From contig JAIYDA010000041.1 of the NCBI GenBank assembly GCA_027487735.1, forward strand, positions 1 through 35,981: a stretch of DNA of 35,981 nucleotides. Reading direction: 5' to 3'. Below, piece after piece: positions 23,392 to 31,265 of this stretch (positions are counted from its first letter, which is position 1; each line of letters opens with the position of its first letter). This stretch comes from Planctomycetaceae bacterium. Its GTDB lineage: Bacteria > Planctomycetota > Phycisphaerae > Phycisphaerales > UBA1924. The position numbers and the translations under genes are program-made. The notes beneath the pieces were generated by a model that was not told the origin of the DNA, searched no databases, and saw only the letters and a program-made list of their open reading frames with translations.

Positions 23392-24129
23392 CTACCTTTT
23401 TCGTCGCGCTCGCGGCTTCGGTTTGGGCGCGCGCGAGTTTTCTTCGTGCTCGCCCGCGAAGGGCTTGCTCAGGAAGGGTCTCGCCTCCTCGCTCGCGAGC
23501 CCAAACCGCAGCGGGGCGTCGCGCCACCGCGGCTCCATCGTGCCCAGGCCAATCCGTGGGCCCACCAGCACCTTTGGGGTCGCGGGAGTCGCCCGGGGCT
23601 CGATCCACATCGTCTCGCCCCGGCACAAATCCAGGCGATTGCAGGCAATATCTATCCCCAGTGCCTGACAGAGCTTACCCGGCCCGTTGCACAGGTCGCG
23701 GGCTCGCTTTGCCGCTGGCCCGCGTGCTGCCTGCATCGCCCGCAGTTCCGCCGAGCCCGACTCGTGCAAAGGCTCCAGCGCCCGCAGCAGCACCGCGACC
23801 GGCTCCTCCTGCTTGCCGGCCACGACATTCATGCAATAGTGCATGCCATACGTGAAATAGACGTACGCCGTGCCCGCCTTCGCGTACATCGCGTCGTTTC
23901 GAGGCGTGCGCCGGCCCGAGAAGCTGTGGCAACCAGCATCCTGCACGCCCACATACGCCTCGGTCTCGACGATCCTGCCGCGAAGCTGCAGCGAGCCAAG
24001 CTGCCGCACCAGGACGCACCCCAGCAGCCTGCGGGCCAGCCTCTGAGCGGGCACTTCGTAAAAACTCTGGGGCACGTGCGACAAAGGCCAAACTCCTGCG
24101 AGAAACCAGCCCGAGCATAAACCGCCCAT
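23392..24129 (-). CDS. mpg: 3-methyladenine DNA glycosylase (AAG/MPG family)
   Basis: Monofunctional base-excision glycosylase removing alkylated purines, 245 residues. Seen: LARRLLGCVLV near the start; GRIVETEAYVG with the presumed catalytic Glu57 and intercalating Tyr59 equivalents; CHSFSGRRTPRNDAMY; AYVYFTYGMHYCMNVVAG; GPGKLCQALGIDIACNRLDL; and VGPRIGLG. The family core is complete. The C-terminus adds a basic tail (SRAPKPKPRARRKR) that may help DNA scanning. ATG 24129 is chosen; the first 20 residues are not conserved and a GTG nearer the core is possible. It is divergent from the Pmp3-like gene. Confidence 0.93.
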   Translation of the reverse strand: MGGLCSGWFLAGVWPLSHVPQSFYEVPAQRLARRLLGCVLVRQLGSLQLRGRIVETEAYVGVQDAGCHSFSGRRTPRNDAMYAKAGTAYVYFTYGMHYCMNVVAGKQEEPVAVLLRALEPLHESGSAELRAMQAARGPAAKRARDLCNGPGKLCQALGIDIACNRLDLCRGETMWIEPRATPATPKVLVGPRIGLGTMEPRWRDAPLRFGLASEEARPFLSKPFAGEHEENSRAPKPKPRARRKR

Positions 24130-24216
24130 GAAAAACCTGTGCAACCAGCAGAGCGCGCTTCCCAAAGACTCTTGTGGGGCGCAAGGGCCCCACCAGACAA
24201 CACCCGGAGGCTATCC

Positions 24217-24417
24217 ATGCGTTACGTGCTCGCGATCATTCTTCCCCCCATCGCCGTCCTCAGCACCGGTCGCATCGGTCAGGCCCTCATCAACGTCATC
24301 CTGACGCTGCTGGGGTGGGTGCCGGGCGTGGTGCACGCGGCTCTCATCACCAACGACTACTACAACGACCGCCGCATCAACCGCATGCTCGACTCGCTGC
24401 GTGGCGCCCGCGCGTGA
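24217..24417 (+). CDS. YqaE/Pmp3-family small membrane protein
   Basis: A 66-residue inner-membrane peptide with two hydrophobic helices: YVLAIILPPIAVLSTG (with the family's LPP motif) and ALINVILTLLGWVPGVVHAALI (with the GWxPGxxHA motif). It ends in a basic/acidic tail (NDYYNDRRINRMLDSLRG). Family members affect membrane potential and cation homeostasis under stress. CGGAGG six bases upstream of ATG 24217 is a strong ribosome site. A GroES-like gene follows after 58 bases on the same strand. Confidence 0.9.
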   Translation: MRYVLAIILPPIAVLSTGRIGQALINVILTLLGWVPGVVHAALITNDYYNDRRINRMLDSLRGARA

Positions 24418-24475
24418 TGGTGGGCAGCGGGGCACGCCCAGCGCAACCCCCGCTGCGACGCACTATCATTTGCCA

Positions 24476-24826
24476 ATGGCAGACAAGCACAACGCGAAGC
24501 CCGAGGGCAGTAAGAGCGGGCGAGGTCTCGAGATCATCGACCCCGTGGGCAAGCGCGTTCTCATTCGCAAGGACGAAGACAAAAAGCAGACCAAGGCGGG
24601 CATCCACCTGCCCGACAAGGTCGAGATTCCCACGCTCACGGGCCGCGTGCTCGCCGTCAGCGCCGAGGTCGAGAAGGATGGCCTCTACCCGCTGGAGCGC
24701 TACGACCGCGTGCTGTTTCACCCAAAGCACGCCGTGCCCGTGGACTTTGAGAACGGCAACCGCCTGTTTGTCGTGCCCATTGAGGACGTGGTGGCGGTCT
24801 TCCGGCGTGAGAACGCTCCGGACTGA
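24476..24826 (+). CDS. GroES-like co-chaperonin paralogue
   Basis: A 116-residue Cpn10-fold protein: DPVGKRVLIRKDEDKKQTKAGIHLPD (family PLxDRVLVKxxExxxxTxGGIxLPD), then GRVLAVSA, YDRVLFHPKHAVPVDF and LFVVPIEDVVAVFR. Residues 1-20 form an unusual Lys/Ser/Gly-rich extension. The segment LEIIDPVGKRV replaces the canonical start. It has no neighbouring groEL, so it is probably one of the extra divergent GroES-type genes seen in planctomycetes, and its partnership with GroEL is uncertain. Confidence 0.85.
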   Translation: MADKHNAKPEGSKSGRGLEIIDPVGKRVLIRKDEDKKQTKAGIHLPDKVEIPTLTGRVLAVSAEVEKDGLYPLERYDRVLFHPKHAVPVDFENGNRLFVVPIEDVVAVFRRENAPD

Positions 24827-24891
24827 TCGAACTGCCCACCAACAGTGCCGAGCGTTGCTCTCTGCTTCTCAGGACAAGAAAGGAGGATGCT

Positions 24892-25968
24892 GTGACCTTG
24901 CCTGAGCAAGACCCGGTTCCGCCATATGAAAGGAGTGTCTTTGGCAGGTACCGCTCACGCGCCTTCGGTGCTTTCAACGCTCAGAACATGTGGAACCCCC
25001 ACTGGGATTTCATGGTGCGAACTGGGTTGACTCCCTATCGGATTCGAAGGCACTTCGGCTGCGATAGCCCACTGACGGACGGTGGGCTGACCGACGCATA
25101 TTGGTGCTTTGATCGCTTTGGTTCATCGCGCACCGTGTTCCCCGATGGGCGTTTGGTGTACATCGGCGGTGAGCATGAAGAGGGGTATGACCCGGATTTT
25201 TGCATTTACAACGATGTCACGATCGTCACGCCCGCTGCTGGTCGAGACTTCGCGACGCTCGACGCTGGCAAGGTGGAGATTCGCGGGTATCCAGAATCGT
25301 GCTTTCCGCCGGTTGGCTTTCACTCTGCAACGCACGTCGGAAGCTACATCTATGTTATCGGTGGCCATGGCTATGGCGAAATGAGCGGTGGATACGGCAC
25401 GCCAGTTTTTCGCATTCACACAGCGACATGGATAGCGGAGCGAGTCGTCACTTCCGGTGACATGCCGGGTTGGATAACTAGCCATCATGCGAGCGTCGAC
25501 GCGGCGAACAACAGCATCTTGATTCACGGAGGCAGGCGATGGGTAGCTGCTGAAGGAAGGATGGAAGACCAGCGCGGCTGCTACGCGCTCTCACTCGCAA
25601 CCGGGCATTGGCACTGCGTGAGATCGCCTGGGCGTTACGTGAGATTTTTCGTCCGGCCCCCGTACGAGCATTGCGATGATTTGCTAGCAGCCGCCTCTTC
25701 GGCACTTTCTCACATGGAGGGAGTGAAGTACTCGCCAGGCGCCTGGACCGGGACACGATCAGAGCCGTCATCGCCGGTGCTGGAGATACGTGACGTTTTC
25801 ATCACAGTCACCGATCAGGTCGACCGGCTCCAGCTTGATTGTCTTGGTGATTTCACTGACCAACAGCTCAGGGAATTGCTCATCGACATTTGCAATCGAC
25901 TCGATGCCACAACAGGCCTTTGCTGGATACTTGAAGACGACACCGATCGTTATGGACTGCGGTCTTGA
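24892..25968 (+). CDS. Kelch-like beta-propeller protein, base composition unlike neighbours
   Basis: A 358-residue protein without signal peptide. Kelch-type blades are visible: LVYIGGEHEEGYDPDFCIYNDVTIV, SATHVGSYIYVIGGHGYG ... TPVFRIHTATW, and SVDAANNSILIHGGRRW ... YALSLATGHW, each with the GG followed by Tyr/Trp spacing. The last 100 residues (VLEIRDVFITVTDQVDRLQLDCLGDF) look like a separate alpha/beta part. AAAGGAGG five bases before GTG 24892 is a very strong ribosome site and fixes the start. Codons use A/T third positions far more freely than the surrounding genes, suggesting recent transfer. The role is unknown; propellers of this type usually bind protein. Confidence 0.72.
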   Translation: MTLPEQDPVPPYERSVFGRYRSRAFGAFNAQNMWNPHWDFMVRTGLTPYRIRRHFGCDSPLTDGGLTDAYWCFDRFGSSRTVFPDGRLVYIGGEHEEGYDPDFCIYNDVTIVTPAAGRDFATLDAGKVEIRGYPESCFPPVGFHSATHVGSYIYVIGGHGYGEMSGGYGTPVFRIHTATWIAERVVTSGDMPGWITSHHASVDAANNSILIHGGRRWVAAEGRMEDQRGCYALSLATGHWHCVRSPGRYVRFFVRPPYEHCDDLLAAASSALSHMEGVKYSPGAWTGTRSEPSSPVLEIRDVFITVTDQVDRLQLDCLGDFTDQQLRELLIDICNRLDATTGLCWILEDDTDRYGLRS

Positions 25969-25988
25969 CTGTTAAAGAGCGGGAATCG

Positions 25989-26017
25989 TTGGCGCAGTTC
26001 GCAACCCTGTGTATGCT
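25989..26017 (+). promoter_or_regulatory. Candidate promoter of the acetyltransferase gene
   Basis: TTGGCG, a 17-base spacer and TATGCT in the 140-bp gap before the GNAT gene. This is pattern match only. Confidence 0.3.
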
Positions 26018-26108
26018 TCAGCGCTGTTGCTTTTCATGCGAGGAGGCATCGCGTCGCCATCCAAGCGAGATCTGCCCCAGCGCTCCCACGCTCGCTATTC
26101 TCCGCGGC

Positions 26109-26615
26109 ATGCCACCCTCCCTGCACATCCGCCCCGCGACGCCCGCCGACGTGCCCCTGGTGTTGCAGCTCATCAAAGACCTCGCGGAGTATGAACGCGA
26201 CCCCGGCGCGGTCGACGCGACGGAAGCCTCGCTGCATGCCGCGATGTTTGAGCGCGGCGCGGGCCCGGGGCAGCCCCGCGGGTGCGAGGTGCTGATCGGC
26301 GAGGTGGATGGCGAGGCCCAGGGCTTTGCGATGTTCTTCCACAACTTCAGCAGCTGGCGGGGCAGGCCCGGCCTTTATCTCGAAGACCTGTTCGTGCGCC
26401 CCGCCTGCCGAGGTTGTGGGCTCGGGGCCTCGCTGCTGCGGGCGTGCGCCGCGATCGCCGTCGCGCGCGGCTGCCCACGCATGGAGTGGATCGTGGTGGA
26501 TTGGAACACGCCCGCGATCGGCTTCTATGAAAAGCTCGGAGCCAAGCCCCTGAGCGACTGGACAGTGTTTCGCCTCGATGGCGAGGCGCTGCAGCGAGCA
26601 GCTCGCAGCGAGTAA
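26109..26615 (+). CDS. GNAT N-acetyltransferase (diamine/spermidine acetyltransferase-like)
   Basis: A 168-residue acetyl-CoA-dependent acetyltransferase. IRPATPADVPLVLQLIKDLAEYE opens the domain. AMFFHNFSSWRGRPGLYLEDLFVRPACRGCGLGASLL contains the SSAT-type FxxYSTWxGxxxYLEDLFV motif and the acetyl-CoA loop R-x-x-G-x-G. The C-terminal MEWIVVDWNTPAIGFYEKLGAKPL is the usual GNAT ending. Within the acetyl-CoA loop the common RGKGIG is RGCGLG. It resembles eukaryotic-type spermidine/thialysine acetyltransferases; the substrate is not proven. It converges on the esterase gene with a 32-bp gap. Confidence 0.9.
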   Translation: MPPSLHIRPATPADVPLVLQLIKDLAEYERDPGAVDATEASLHAAMFERGAGPGQPRGCEVLIGEVDGEAQGFAMFFHNFSSWRGRPGLYLEDLFVRPACRGCGLGASLLRACAAIAVARGCPRMEWIVVDWNTPAIGFYEKLGAKPLSDWTVFRLDGEALQRAARSE

Positions 26616-26647
26616 GGAGGCGTTGCAAGCGAGCGGGCCCCCACGCG

Positions 26648-27358
26648 TCAGAGCTTCAGCACGCTCCGCACCCACGCTCCCGCTTCGCCAATCTCGCTGG
26701 GCAGCACGACGTGCCGCTTGCCTTGCGTGATGGCAAGCAGCACTTCAGCCCCCGCGCCGCGAAGCTGGTCCGCCGTCTCGCGCACGCGCTGCACGGGTAC
26801 GTGCGCATCGGGGTCGCCTGTGATGAGTGCAACGGGTGGCAGCGAGCCCGGCGCAGCGCGAGGCAGCATGCGCGAGGGTGCGTCGCCCGCGTCGTCGCCC
26901 ATCAAGCCGCCTGTGAATGCCACGGCACAGTCAATGGTGCCGTCGCTCGCTTGCGTGCTGGGCGTCGCGCGTGCGTGCGCGACGAGCACCTCGCACGTGA
27001 GGCATGCGCCTTGACTAAAGCCCATCAGCAGCAGCTTCGCATCTCGCTGCATCTGCGTTCGCAGCTCGCGCACCATGCGCTGCACGCGCGCGATGCTCGC
27101 GCTCGCCTGCGGCTCGTTCTCACTCTTTGGGAACAAAAAACTATGCGGATACCACTTGTTGCCCACCGCCGTGGGCGCGACGACGCGGGCCCGCGACGTC
27201 CACTGCTCGCCCAGCGTGGCGTGCGCGAGCGGCACCCCCAGCGCGAGCCCATCCTCCGCACTGCCAAAGCGACCGTGCAGCGACAGCACGCAGAGCTGCG
27301 CCGAGGCGAGCGGGCAACCGACGGCGAGCAGCGAAGTGAGTTCGGCCTGGGAAGACAT
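26648..27358 (-). CDS. Alpha/beta-hydrolase, phospholipase/carboxylesterase type
   Basis: A 236-residue hydrolase. LCVLSLHGRFGSAED supplies the oxyanion HG motif. LLLMGFSQGACLTCEVL holds the nucleophile elbow GFSQG (Ser115). PVALITGDPDAHVPVQRVRETADQL carries the acid (GDPDxxVP) and GKRHVVLPSEI the catalytic His. This is the acyl-protein thioesterase/carboxylesterase YpfH-like arrangement. No signal peptide. ATG 27358 is used; the ORF upstream is unlike the family and would overlap the divergent promoter region. The substrate is probably a short-chain ester; not determined. Confidence 0.85.
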   Translation of the reverse strand: MSSQAELTSLLAVGCPLASAQLCVLSLHGRFGSAEDGLALGVPLAHATLGEQWTSRARVVAPTAVGNKWYPHSFLFPKSENEPQASASIARVQRMVRELRTQMQRDAKLLLMGFSQGACLTCEVLVAHARATPSTQASDGTIDCAVAFTGGLMGDDAGDAPSRMLPRAAPGSLPPVALITGDPDAHVPVQRVRETADQLRGAGAEVLLAITQGKRHVVLPSEIGEAGAWVRSVLKL

Positions 27359-27388
27359 GCAAGCGTTCGATGCCGGGCCGGCTCCGTT

Positions 27389-27401
27389 GGTTCTCCGAAC
27401 C
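27389..27401. repeat. Short palindrome GGTTC-TCC-GAACC (copy 1)
   Basis: Perfect 5-bp inverted repeat with TCC loop in the divergent gap between the esterase and DUF1579 genes. The same core recurs with a longer stem at 33497-33515. Confidence 0.5.
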
Positions 27402-27588
27402 GAGCGTTCGCCGCTCGCCCTCCAAGGCGTGGCACCGAAGGCGTGCGGTTGGTTTCGAAACGACACGCCAAGAAGCTTTGACCAATGCTGCAAGCCCCTC
27501 TCGGCGCTGCCCGCGATGCCCAAGAAAACCACGGCATACAGACGTTCTACCATCGCGCCCACACCCCCTCTTTCCAAAGGACTCCACC

Positions 27589-28152
27589 ATGCGCTCCTTG
27601 CTCCTCATCCCGCTTGCCGCCCTCGTTCTGCTCTCCGGCTGCGCTCAGCACGATCACCATTCGCACGCATCGGGCGTGCGTGCCGCGATCGCCACGACGC
27701 CCGAAGCGAAAGCCGCGTGGGAGAAGCTCCGAACGCTCGAGGGCGAGTGGGAGGGCCAGCACCCCGAGACCGGCGCGTGGATGCCGAGCGCGAGCATGAA
27801 AGTGAGCAGCAACAACTCCGTCTTGCGCGAGCTGATGTTCCCGGGCAGTGCACACGAGATGACCAACATGTATCACCTCGACGGTGATCGCGTGGTGCTG
27901 ACGCACTACTGCGGCATGGGCAACCAGCCCCGCCTCGCCTCACGCGGCTTGCAACCCAGCCCGCAGGGCGAGACGTTGCACTTCACCATCGACAGCGTGA
28001 GCAACCTCGCCGACGCACAGGGCATGTTCATGGGCGACCTGCTGGTCAACTTCCGCCCCGATGGCACCATCTCGCAGAACTGGCGAAGCTATGACAAGGG
28101 CGTGCTGAGCGACGCGCACAGCGTGGAGATCGTGCTGAGGCGGAGGAAGTGA
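27589..28152 (+). CDS. DUF1579-type lipoprotein
   Basis: A 187-residue lipoprotein with signal MRSLLLIPLAALVLLSGC and lipid Cys18, then a His-rich patch (QHDHHSHASG) that could bind metal. The body shows the DUF1579 pattern: WEKLRTLEGEWEGQHPETG near the start, then MTNMYHLDGDRVVLTHYCGMGNQPR, LHFTIDSVSNLADAQGMFMGDLLVNF and ISQNWRSYDKGVL. These lipocalin-like folds are of unknown ligand. AAAGGA seven bases upstream supports ATG 27589. The 28153 repeat array begins on the base after its stop codon. Confidence 0.82.
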   Translation: MRSLLLIPLAALVLLSGCAQHDHHSHASGVRAAIATTPEAKAAWEKLRTLEGEWEGQHPETGAWMPSASMKVSSNNSVLRELMFPGSAHEMTNMYHLDGDRVVLTHYCGMGNQPRLASRGLQPSPQGETLHFTIDSVSNLADAQGMFMGDLLVNFRPDGTISQNWRSYDKGVLSDAHSVEIVLRRRK

Positions 28153-28443
28153 GGGAACGGGGAACGGGGAGCGGGGAACGGGAAAGAGCGACAAGAGACA
28201 GGGGACAAGCGACAAGAGACAAGAGACCCAAGACAAAAGGCAAGCAAGCGCGAGCGAGGGACCGCGCGCACATCGCGTCTGCCGCGCTCGCATTGCGCGC
28301 ACGACTTCCTCTCGCTTGTCACCTGTTCCCTGCTCCCTGTTCCCTGTTCCCTGTTCCCTGTTCCCTGTTCCCTGTTCCCTGTTCCCTGTTCCCTGTTCCC
28401 TGTTCCCCGTTCCCCGTTCCCCGCTCCCCGCTCCCCCTCACCC
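28153..28443. repeat. Heptamer array in inverted arrangement filling a convergent gap
   Basis: Left arm 28153-28243 is 13 contiguous 7-bp units (GGGAACG x2, GGGAGCG, GGGAACG, GGAAAGA, GCGACAA, GAGACAG, GGGACAA, GCGACAA, GAGACAA and decayed units). Right arm 28324-28435 is 16 contiguous units: TGTTCCC x11 with one TGCTCCC, then CGTTCCC x2 and CGCTCCC x2. The outer ends are reverse complements over about 28 bases. The array starts at the stop codon of the DUF1579 gene and runs to within eight bases of the gatB stop. Confidence 0.92.
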
Positions 28444-30072
28444 TCACCCCAACGCCGCCAACAGCTTCTCCCGCGCCCACGCGGCATCGGCTTTGCCTTG
28501 CGAGAGCTTGACAACCTCGCCCACTAGTCTGCCGATGGCTTGCTGCTTGCCGCTGCGCACGTCGTTCGCAGCCTGCGGGTGCTTCGCGATCGCCTCGCGC
28601 ACCCATTCCTGCATCGCGGCTTCGTCGCGCACGAGCAGCAGGCCAAGGGCCTGCGCGCGGCTGCGCGCGTGCTCGCGCGCGGCGCTTGGGCTCGCGTGGG
28701 CCGCTGCGCCATCGTCCGCCAGCGCGTCCAGCAGCTTGTCGCCCGCTTGCGCGCTCAGTTCGCCCGCGTCGCGCATCGCCGCGACCGCGCCCAGCGTGCG
28801 CACGCCGTGGGGCGCCGCGCCCCGGCTGCGCTCATATTGCAGCACGAGCGTGCACGCGAGCTTGCCCGCCTTCGCGTGCGCCACGCCCAGCTCGCGCGCC
28901 GCCTGCGCAATCGCCTCGACGCGCAGCGCATCCTGCGGCTCGTCGATGAGCGCGAAGGCCTCTTTGGGCGCAAGGCCATAGTCGGTCTGAAACTTCTCGT
29001 ACAGCGCGAGCGGCATCTGCGGCAGGCGGGCACGCAGCGCGTCCAGCCACTCGTCACTCACGACGACGGGCGGCAGGTCCGGGTCGGGCATGTAGCGATA
29101 GTCGTGGGCCTCTTCCTTCTCGCGCTGCACAAAGGTGCGTTGCCGGGCGTCGTCCCACCCGCGCGTGGTCTTGGCTCCGCTCGCGTGCACCAGGCCCGTC
29201 GCGGCATACCGCAGGGGCTGGTCGGTCTGCTCAAACAGGATCGCGTCGCGCAGCGCGCGGAAGGAGTTGAGGTTTTTTACCTCGACGATGGGCGTGCGCA
29301 CCGTGGTGCCATCGCTCAGCGTGAGCTCGCAGTTGATGTTGGGCTCAAAGCGCACGTGCCCCTCTTGCATGATGCCCCGCGTCACGCCCAGCGCGATGCA
29401 GATCGCTCGCAGCGTGCGCGCGTAGCTCAGGGCTTCGTCGGCGCTGCGCAGGTCGGGCTCAGAGACGATCTCCAGCAGCGCAGTGCCCGCGCGGTTGTAG
29501 TCCACGATGCTGAAGTCCAGCGCGTCGCCACCCGGCGCTTCGTGCAGCAGCTTGCCCGCATCCTCCTCCAGGTGCGCGCGGGCGATGCGCACGCGCGTGC
29601 GCGGCCCACCAAGGTTCGGGAAGCCCGCCTCGTCCAGCGTGGGCACCAGCAGCTCGCCCGCACCGCAGATGGGGTGCGCGAGCTGGCTGATCTGATAGCC
29701 CTTGGGCAGGTCGGGGTAGGTGTAGTGCTTGCGGTCCCACACGCTCCTGCGGCTGATGCTGCACCCCAGGGCCAGGCCCACCAGCATCGCCATCTCGACC
29801 GCAACTTTGTTCATCACGGGCAGGCTGCCCGGGAGCGCGAGCACCGTGGGGTCGACGAGCGTGTTCGCGGGCAGATCGTGCGATGCGCTCGCGCCGTGCG
29901 AGCCCAAAGCCGCTGCGGGGCTGGGCACGCGTGAGAAGACCTTCGTGGCGCACGCAAGCTCGACGTGCACCTCCATGCCGATGATGATGGAGGACGACGC
30001 GATCGTGCGTGTGCCTAAGGGCACGATGCGGGGCGGAGCACTCGCCGTTGATGTTGAAGCAGTAATAGACAT
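28444..30072 (-). CDS. gatB: Aspartyl/glutamyl-tRNA(Asn/Gln) amidotransferase subunit B
   Basis: tRNA-binding kinase subunit of GatCAB, which converts Glu-tRNA(Gln) and/or Asp-tRNA(Asn) to the amide form. 542 residues, somewhat longer than usual because of a Ser/Thr/Ala-rich leader of about 27 residues and a loop after KVFSRVPSPAAALGS. Core motifs: IIGMEVHVELACATKVFS, LPVMNKVAVEMAM, HYTYPDLPKGYQISQ, the signature DYNRAGTALLEIVSEPDL, EVKNLNSFRALRDAI and EKEEAHDYRYMPDPDLPP. The C-terminal helical/YqeY-like tail ends AWAREKLLAALG. ATG 30072 is used. gatA and gatC are not in the window. The 3' end runs into the heptamer array. Confidence 0.95.
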   Translation of the reverse strand: MSITASTSTASAPPRIVPLGTRTIASSSIIIGMEVHVELACATKVFSRVPSPAAALGSHGASASHDLPANTLVDPTVLALPGSLPVMNKVAVEMAMLVGLALGCSISRRSVWDRKHYTYPDLPKGYQISQLAHPICGAGELLVPTLDEAGFPNLGGPRTRVRIARAHLEEDAGKLLHEAPGGDALDFSIVDYNRAGTALLEIVSEPDLRSADEALSYARTLRAICIALGVTRGIMQEGHVRFEPNINCELTLSDGTTVRTPIVEVKNLNSFRALRDAILFEQTDQPLRYAATGLVHASGAKTTRGWDDARQRTFVQREKEEAHDYRYMPDPDLPPVVVSDEWLDALRARLPQMPLALYEKFQTDYGLAPKEAFALIDEPQDALRVEAIAQAARELGVAHAKAGKLACTLVLQYERSRGAAPHGVRTLGAVAAMRDAGELSAQAGDKLLDALADDGAAAHASPSAAREHARSRAQALGLLLVRDEAAMQEWVREAIAKHPQAANDVRSGKQQAIGRLVGEVVKLSQGKADAAWAREKLLAALG

Positions 30073-30158
30073 GCCCGCAACGCTAGGGCACAGCGCGTGC
30101 GGGCAAGCGCGGGCGGGCAAGTCTGTGCTATGGAAAGACAGGCCGAACGAGCGCGAGC

Positions 30159-30995
30159 TTATCGAGCCGGACGCTTCGCACGCACCGGCGCGTTCGCGCT
30201 GGTCGTCGAGCTGGTCGTCGCGCTGGTCGTCGAGCTGGTGTTTGCTGGTGCTGCCGCAGCCACGCCCGCGTCAAAGCGAGGCGAGTTCGCAGTGTCGGTA
30301 TCTTCAAGGCTCACCAGGCCCGCAGCAATCGCGATACGAGCCAGCAGCACGCGGTTGTCCACGCCCAGCTTCTCGCCCAGGCTCACGCGGTGCCACTCCA
30401 CAGTCTTCACGCTGCGACCCAGCGCATCGGCGATCTCCTGCGTGCTCATGCCAGTGCCGATGAGGCGGAGGATTTCCAGCTCCTTCGCGGTGAGGTCCTT
30501 CAGGCGACCGCCATCGGTCGTGCGGGTGCGGACGGTGGGGTAGCCGTTCTGCGTGCCTGCGTAGAGGGCCGAGAGGTGCGCAACAGCGATCACCTTCGTG
30601 GGCCGCTCGCCGCGGATGGGCGGGCAAGGACGCAGCACGCACTGCAGGCGCTTGCCGCGGAGCATGTCCTCCATCGCGACGACGCGGTTGCTGTCGAGCA
30701 CGTTCGCGATGTGCTGCAAGCGCTCGCTCGCGTGCTCAGCGCCCAGCAGCTCGGCGAGGGAGCGACCCGCGACGTTGCCCGCGGGCTGACCGCTGAGCAA
30801 GGTGCGGGCAGGAAGGTTGGCATACTCCACGACGCCCTCACGCGAGATGAGGAAGATCGCGGTACTGGATTCGTCGACGAAGGTGCTCCACATCCACGTT
30901 GCATCGGGAGCGAAGCCCAGTTTGTCGGGCGAGAGAGCGGGCGCGGGCTGGGCGGTCAGTTGCGACGACGCGTGCAGGGAGTTCATGGCTTGCAT
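30159..30995 (-). CDS. PAS-LuxR family transcriptional regulator
   Basis: A 278-residue DNA-binding protein. Residues 38-140 are a PAS-like sensor: FVDESSTAIFLISREGVVEYANLPARTLL ... GRSLAELLGAEHASERLQHI ... QCVLRPCPPI. Residues 168-228 are a LuxR/GerE helix-turn-helix: LTAKELEILRLIGTGMSTQEIADALGRSVKTVEWHRVSLGEKLGV. The C-terminal 45 residues are Ala/Ser/Thr-rich with a TSS/ATT minisatellite and a basic end (VRAKRPAR). There is no receiver Asp domain, so sensing is presumably by ligand or partner. ATG 30986 and GTG 31004 are alternative starts. It is divergent from the LOG-family gene, a possible target. gatB follows after 86 bases. Confidence 0.88.
   Translation of the reverse strand: MQAMNSLHASSQLTAQPAPALSPDKLGFAPDATWMWSTFVDESSTAIFLISREGVVEYANLPARTLLSGQPAGNVAGRSLAELLGAEHASERLQHIANVLDSNRVVAMEDMLRGKRLQCVLRPCPPIRGERPTKVIAVAHLSALYAGTQNGYPTVRTRTTDGGRLKDLTAKELEILRLIGTGMSTQEIADALGRSVKTVEWHRVSLGEKLGVDNRVLLARIAIAAGLVSLEDTDTANSPRFDAGVAAAAPANTSSTTSATTSSTTSANAPVRAKRPAR
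30198..30240. repeat. 12-bp minisatellite in the LuxR-type gene
   Basis: GCTGGTCGTCGM repeated three times plus a partial copy (30198, 30210, 30222, 30234). It is in frame, coding the Ser/Thr/Ala tail, so unit gain or loss would add or remove four residues without a frameshift. Confidence 0.8.
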
Positions 30996-31124
30996 GGCGA
31001 GCACACAATGCTTTCTTGGGCGAGGCAGCAGCACCGGAGGGGGAGGGCACCGCAACACACGCCGCAAAGAGAAACCTGGCCAGAAAGGCCAGCTCACGAG
31101 AGAGGCACACCCCAAGTTGCCCGA

Positions 31125-31200
31125 CGCGCAGGTTTCGACCCCGAAATAATCGTAGATTCAAAATGTATCGAAAACTGATATTTGATGGCGTTGTCCGGTA
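31125..31200. promoter_or_regulatory. AT-rich divergent promoter region (LuxR-type / LOG-family genes)
   Basis: The most AT-rich patch between the two divergent genes. TTCAAA (31157-31162), 16 bases, TATTTG (31179-31184) is a weak rightward -35/-10 pair. The minus strand also offers AT-rich hexamers. Exact promoters cannot be assigned. Confidence 0.35.
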
Positions 31201-31265
31201 TGGTGGGAGTGAACGTGGTCCCCAAGGAAGGCGATTGGCCCGTGGTGTGCGAGGAGACCGGTGCG

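Noticed and set aside
24892-25968. Cargo gene of an insertion sequence or integron
   Set aside because: No terminal inverted repeats, integrase, transposase or target duplication is visible on either side.
28153-28443. Possible CRISPR array
   Set aside because: Units are 7 bp and contiguous, with no spacers and no cas genes.
28316-28981. Reading frame through the heptamer array giving a repeated CSLFPVP peptide
   Set aside because: The repeated heptapeptide is the automatic product of a 7-bp tandem repeat read in triplets; it has no start context and runs antisense into gatB.
28540-29934. 464-codon plus-strand frame opposite gatB
   Set aside because: Antisense shadow of GatB; no recognisable motif.
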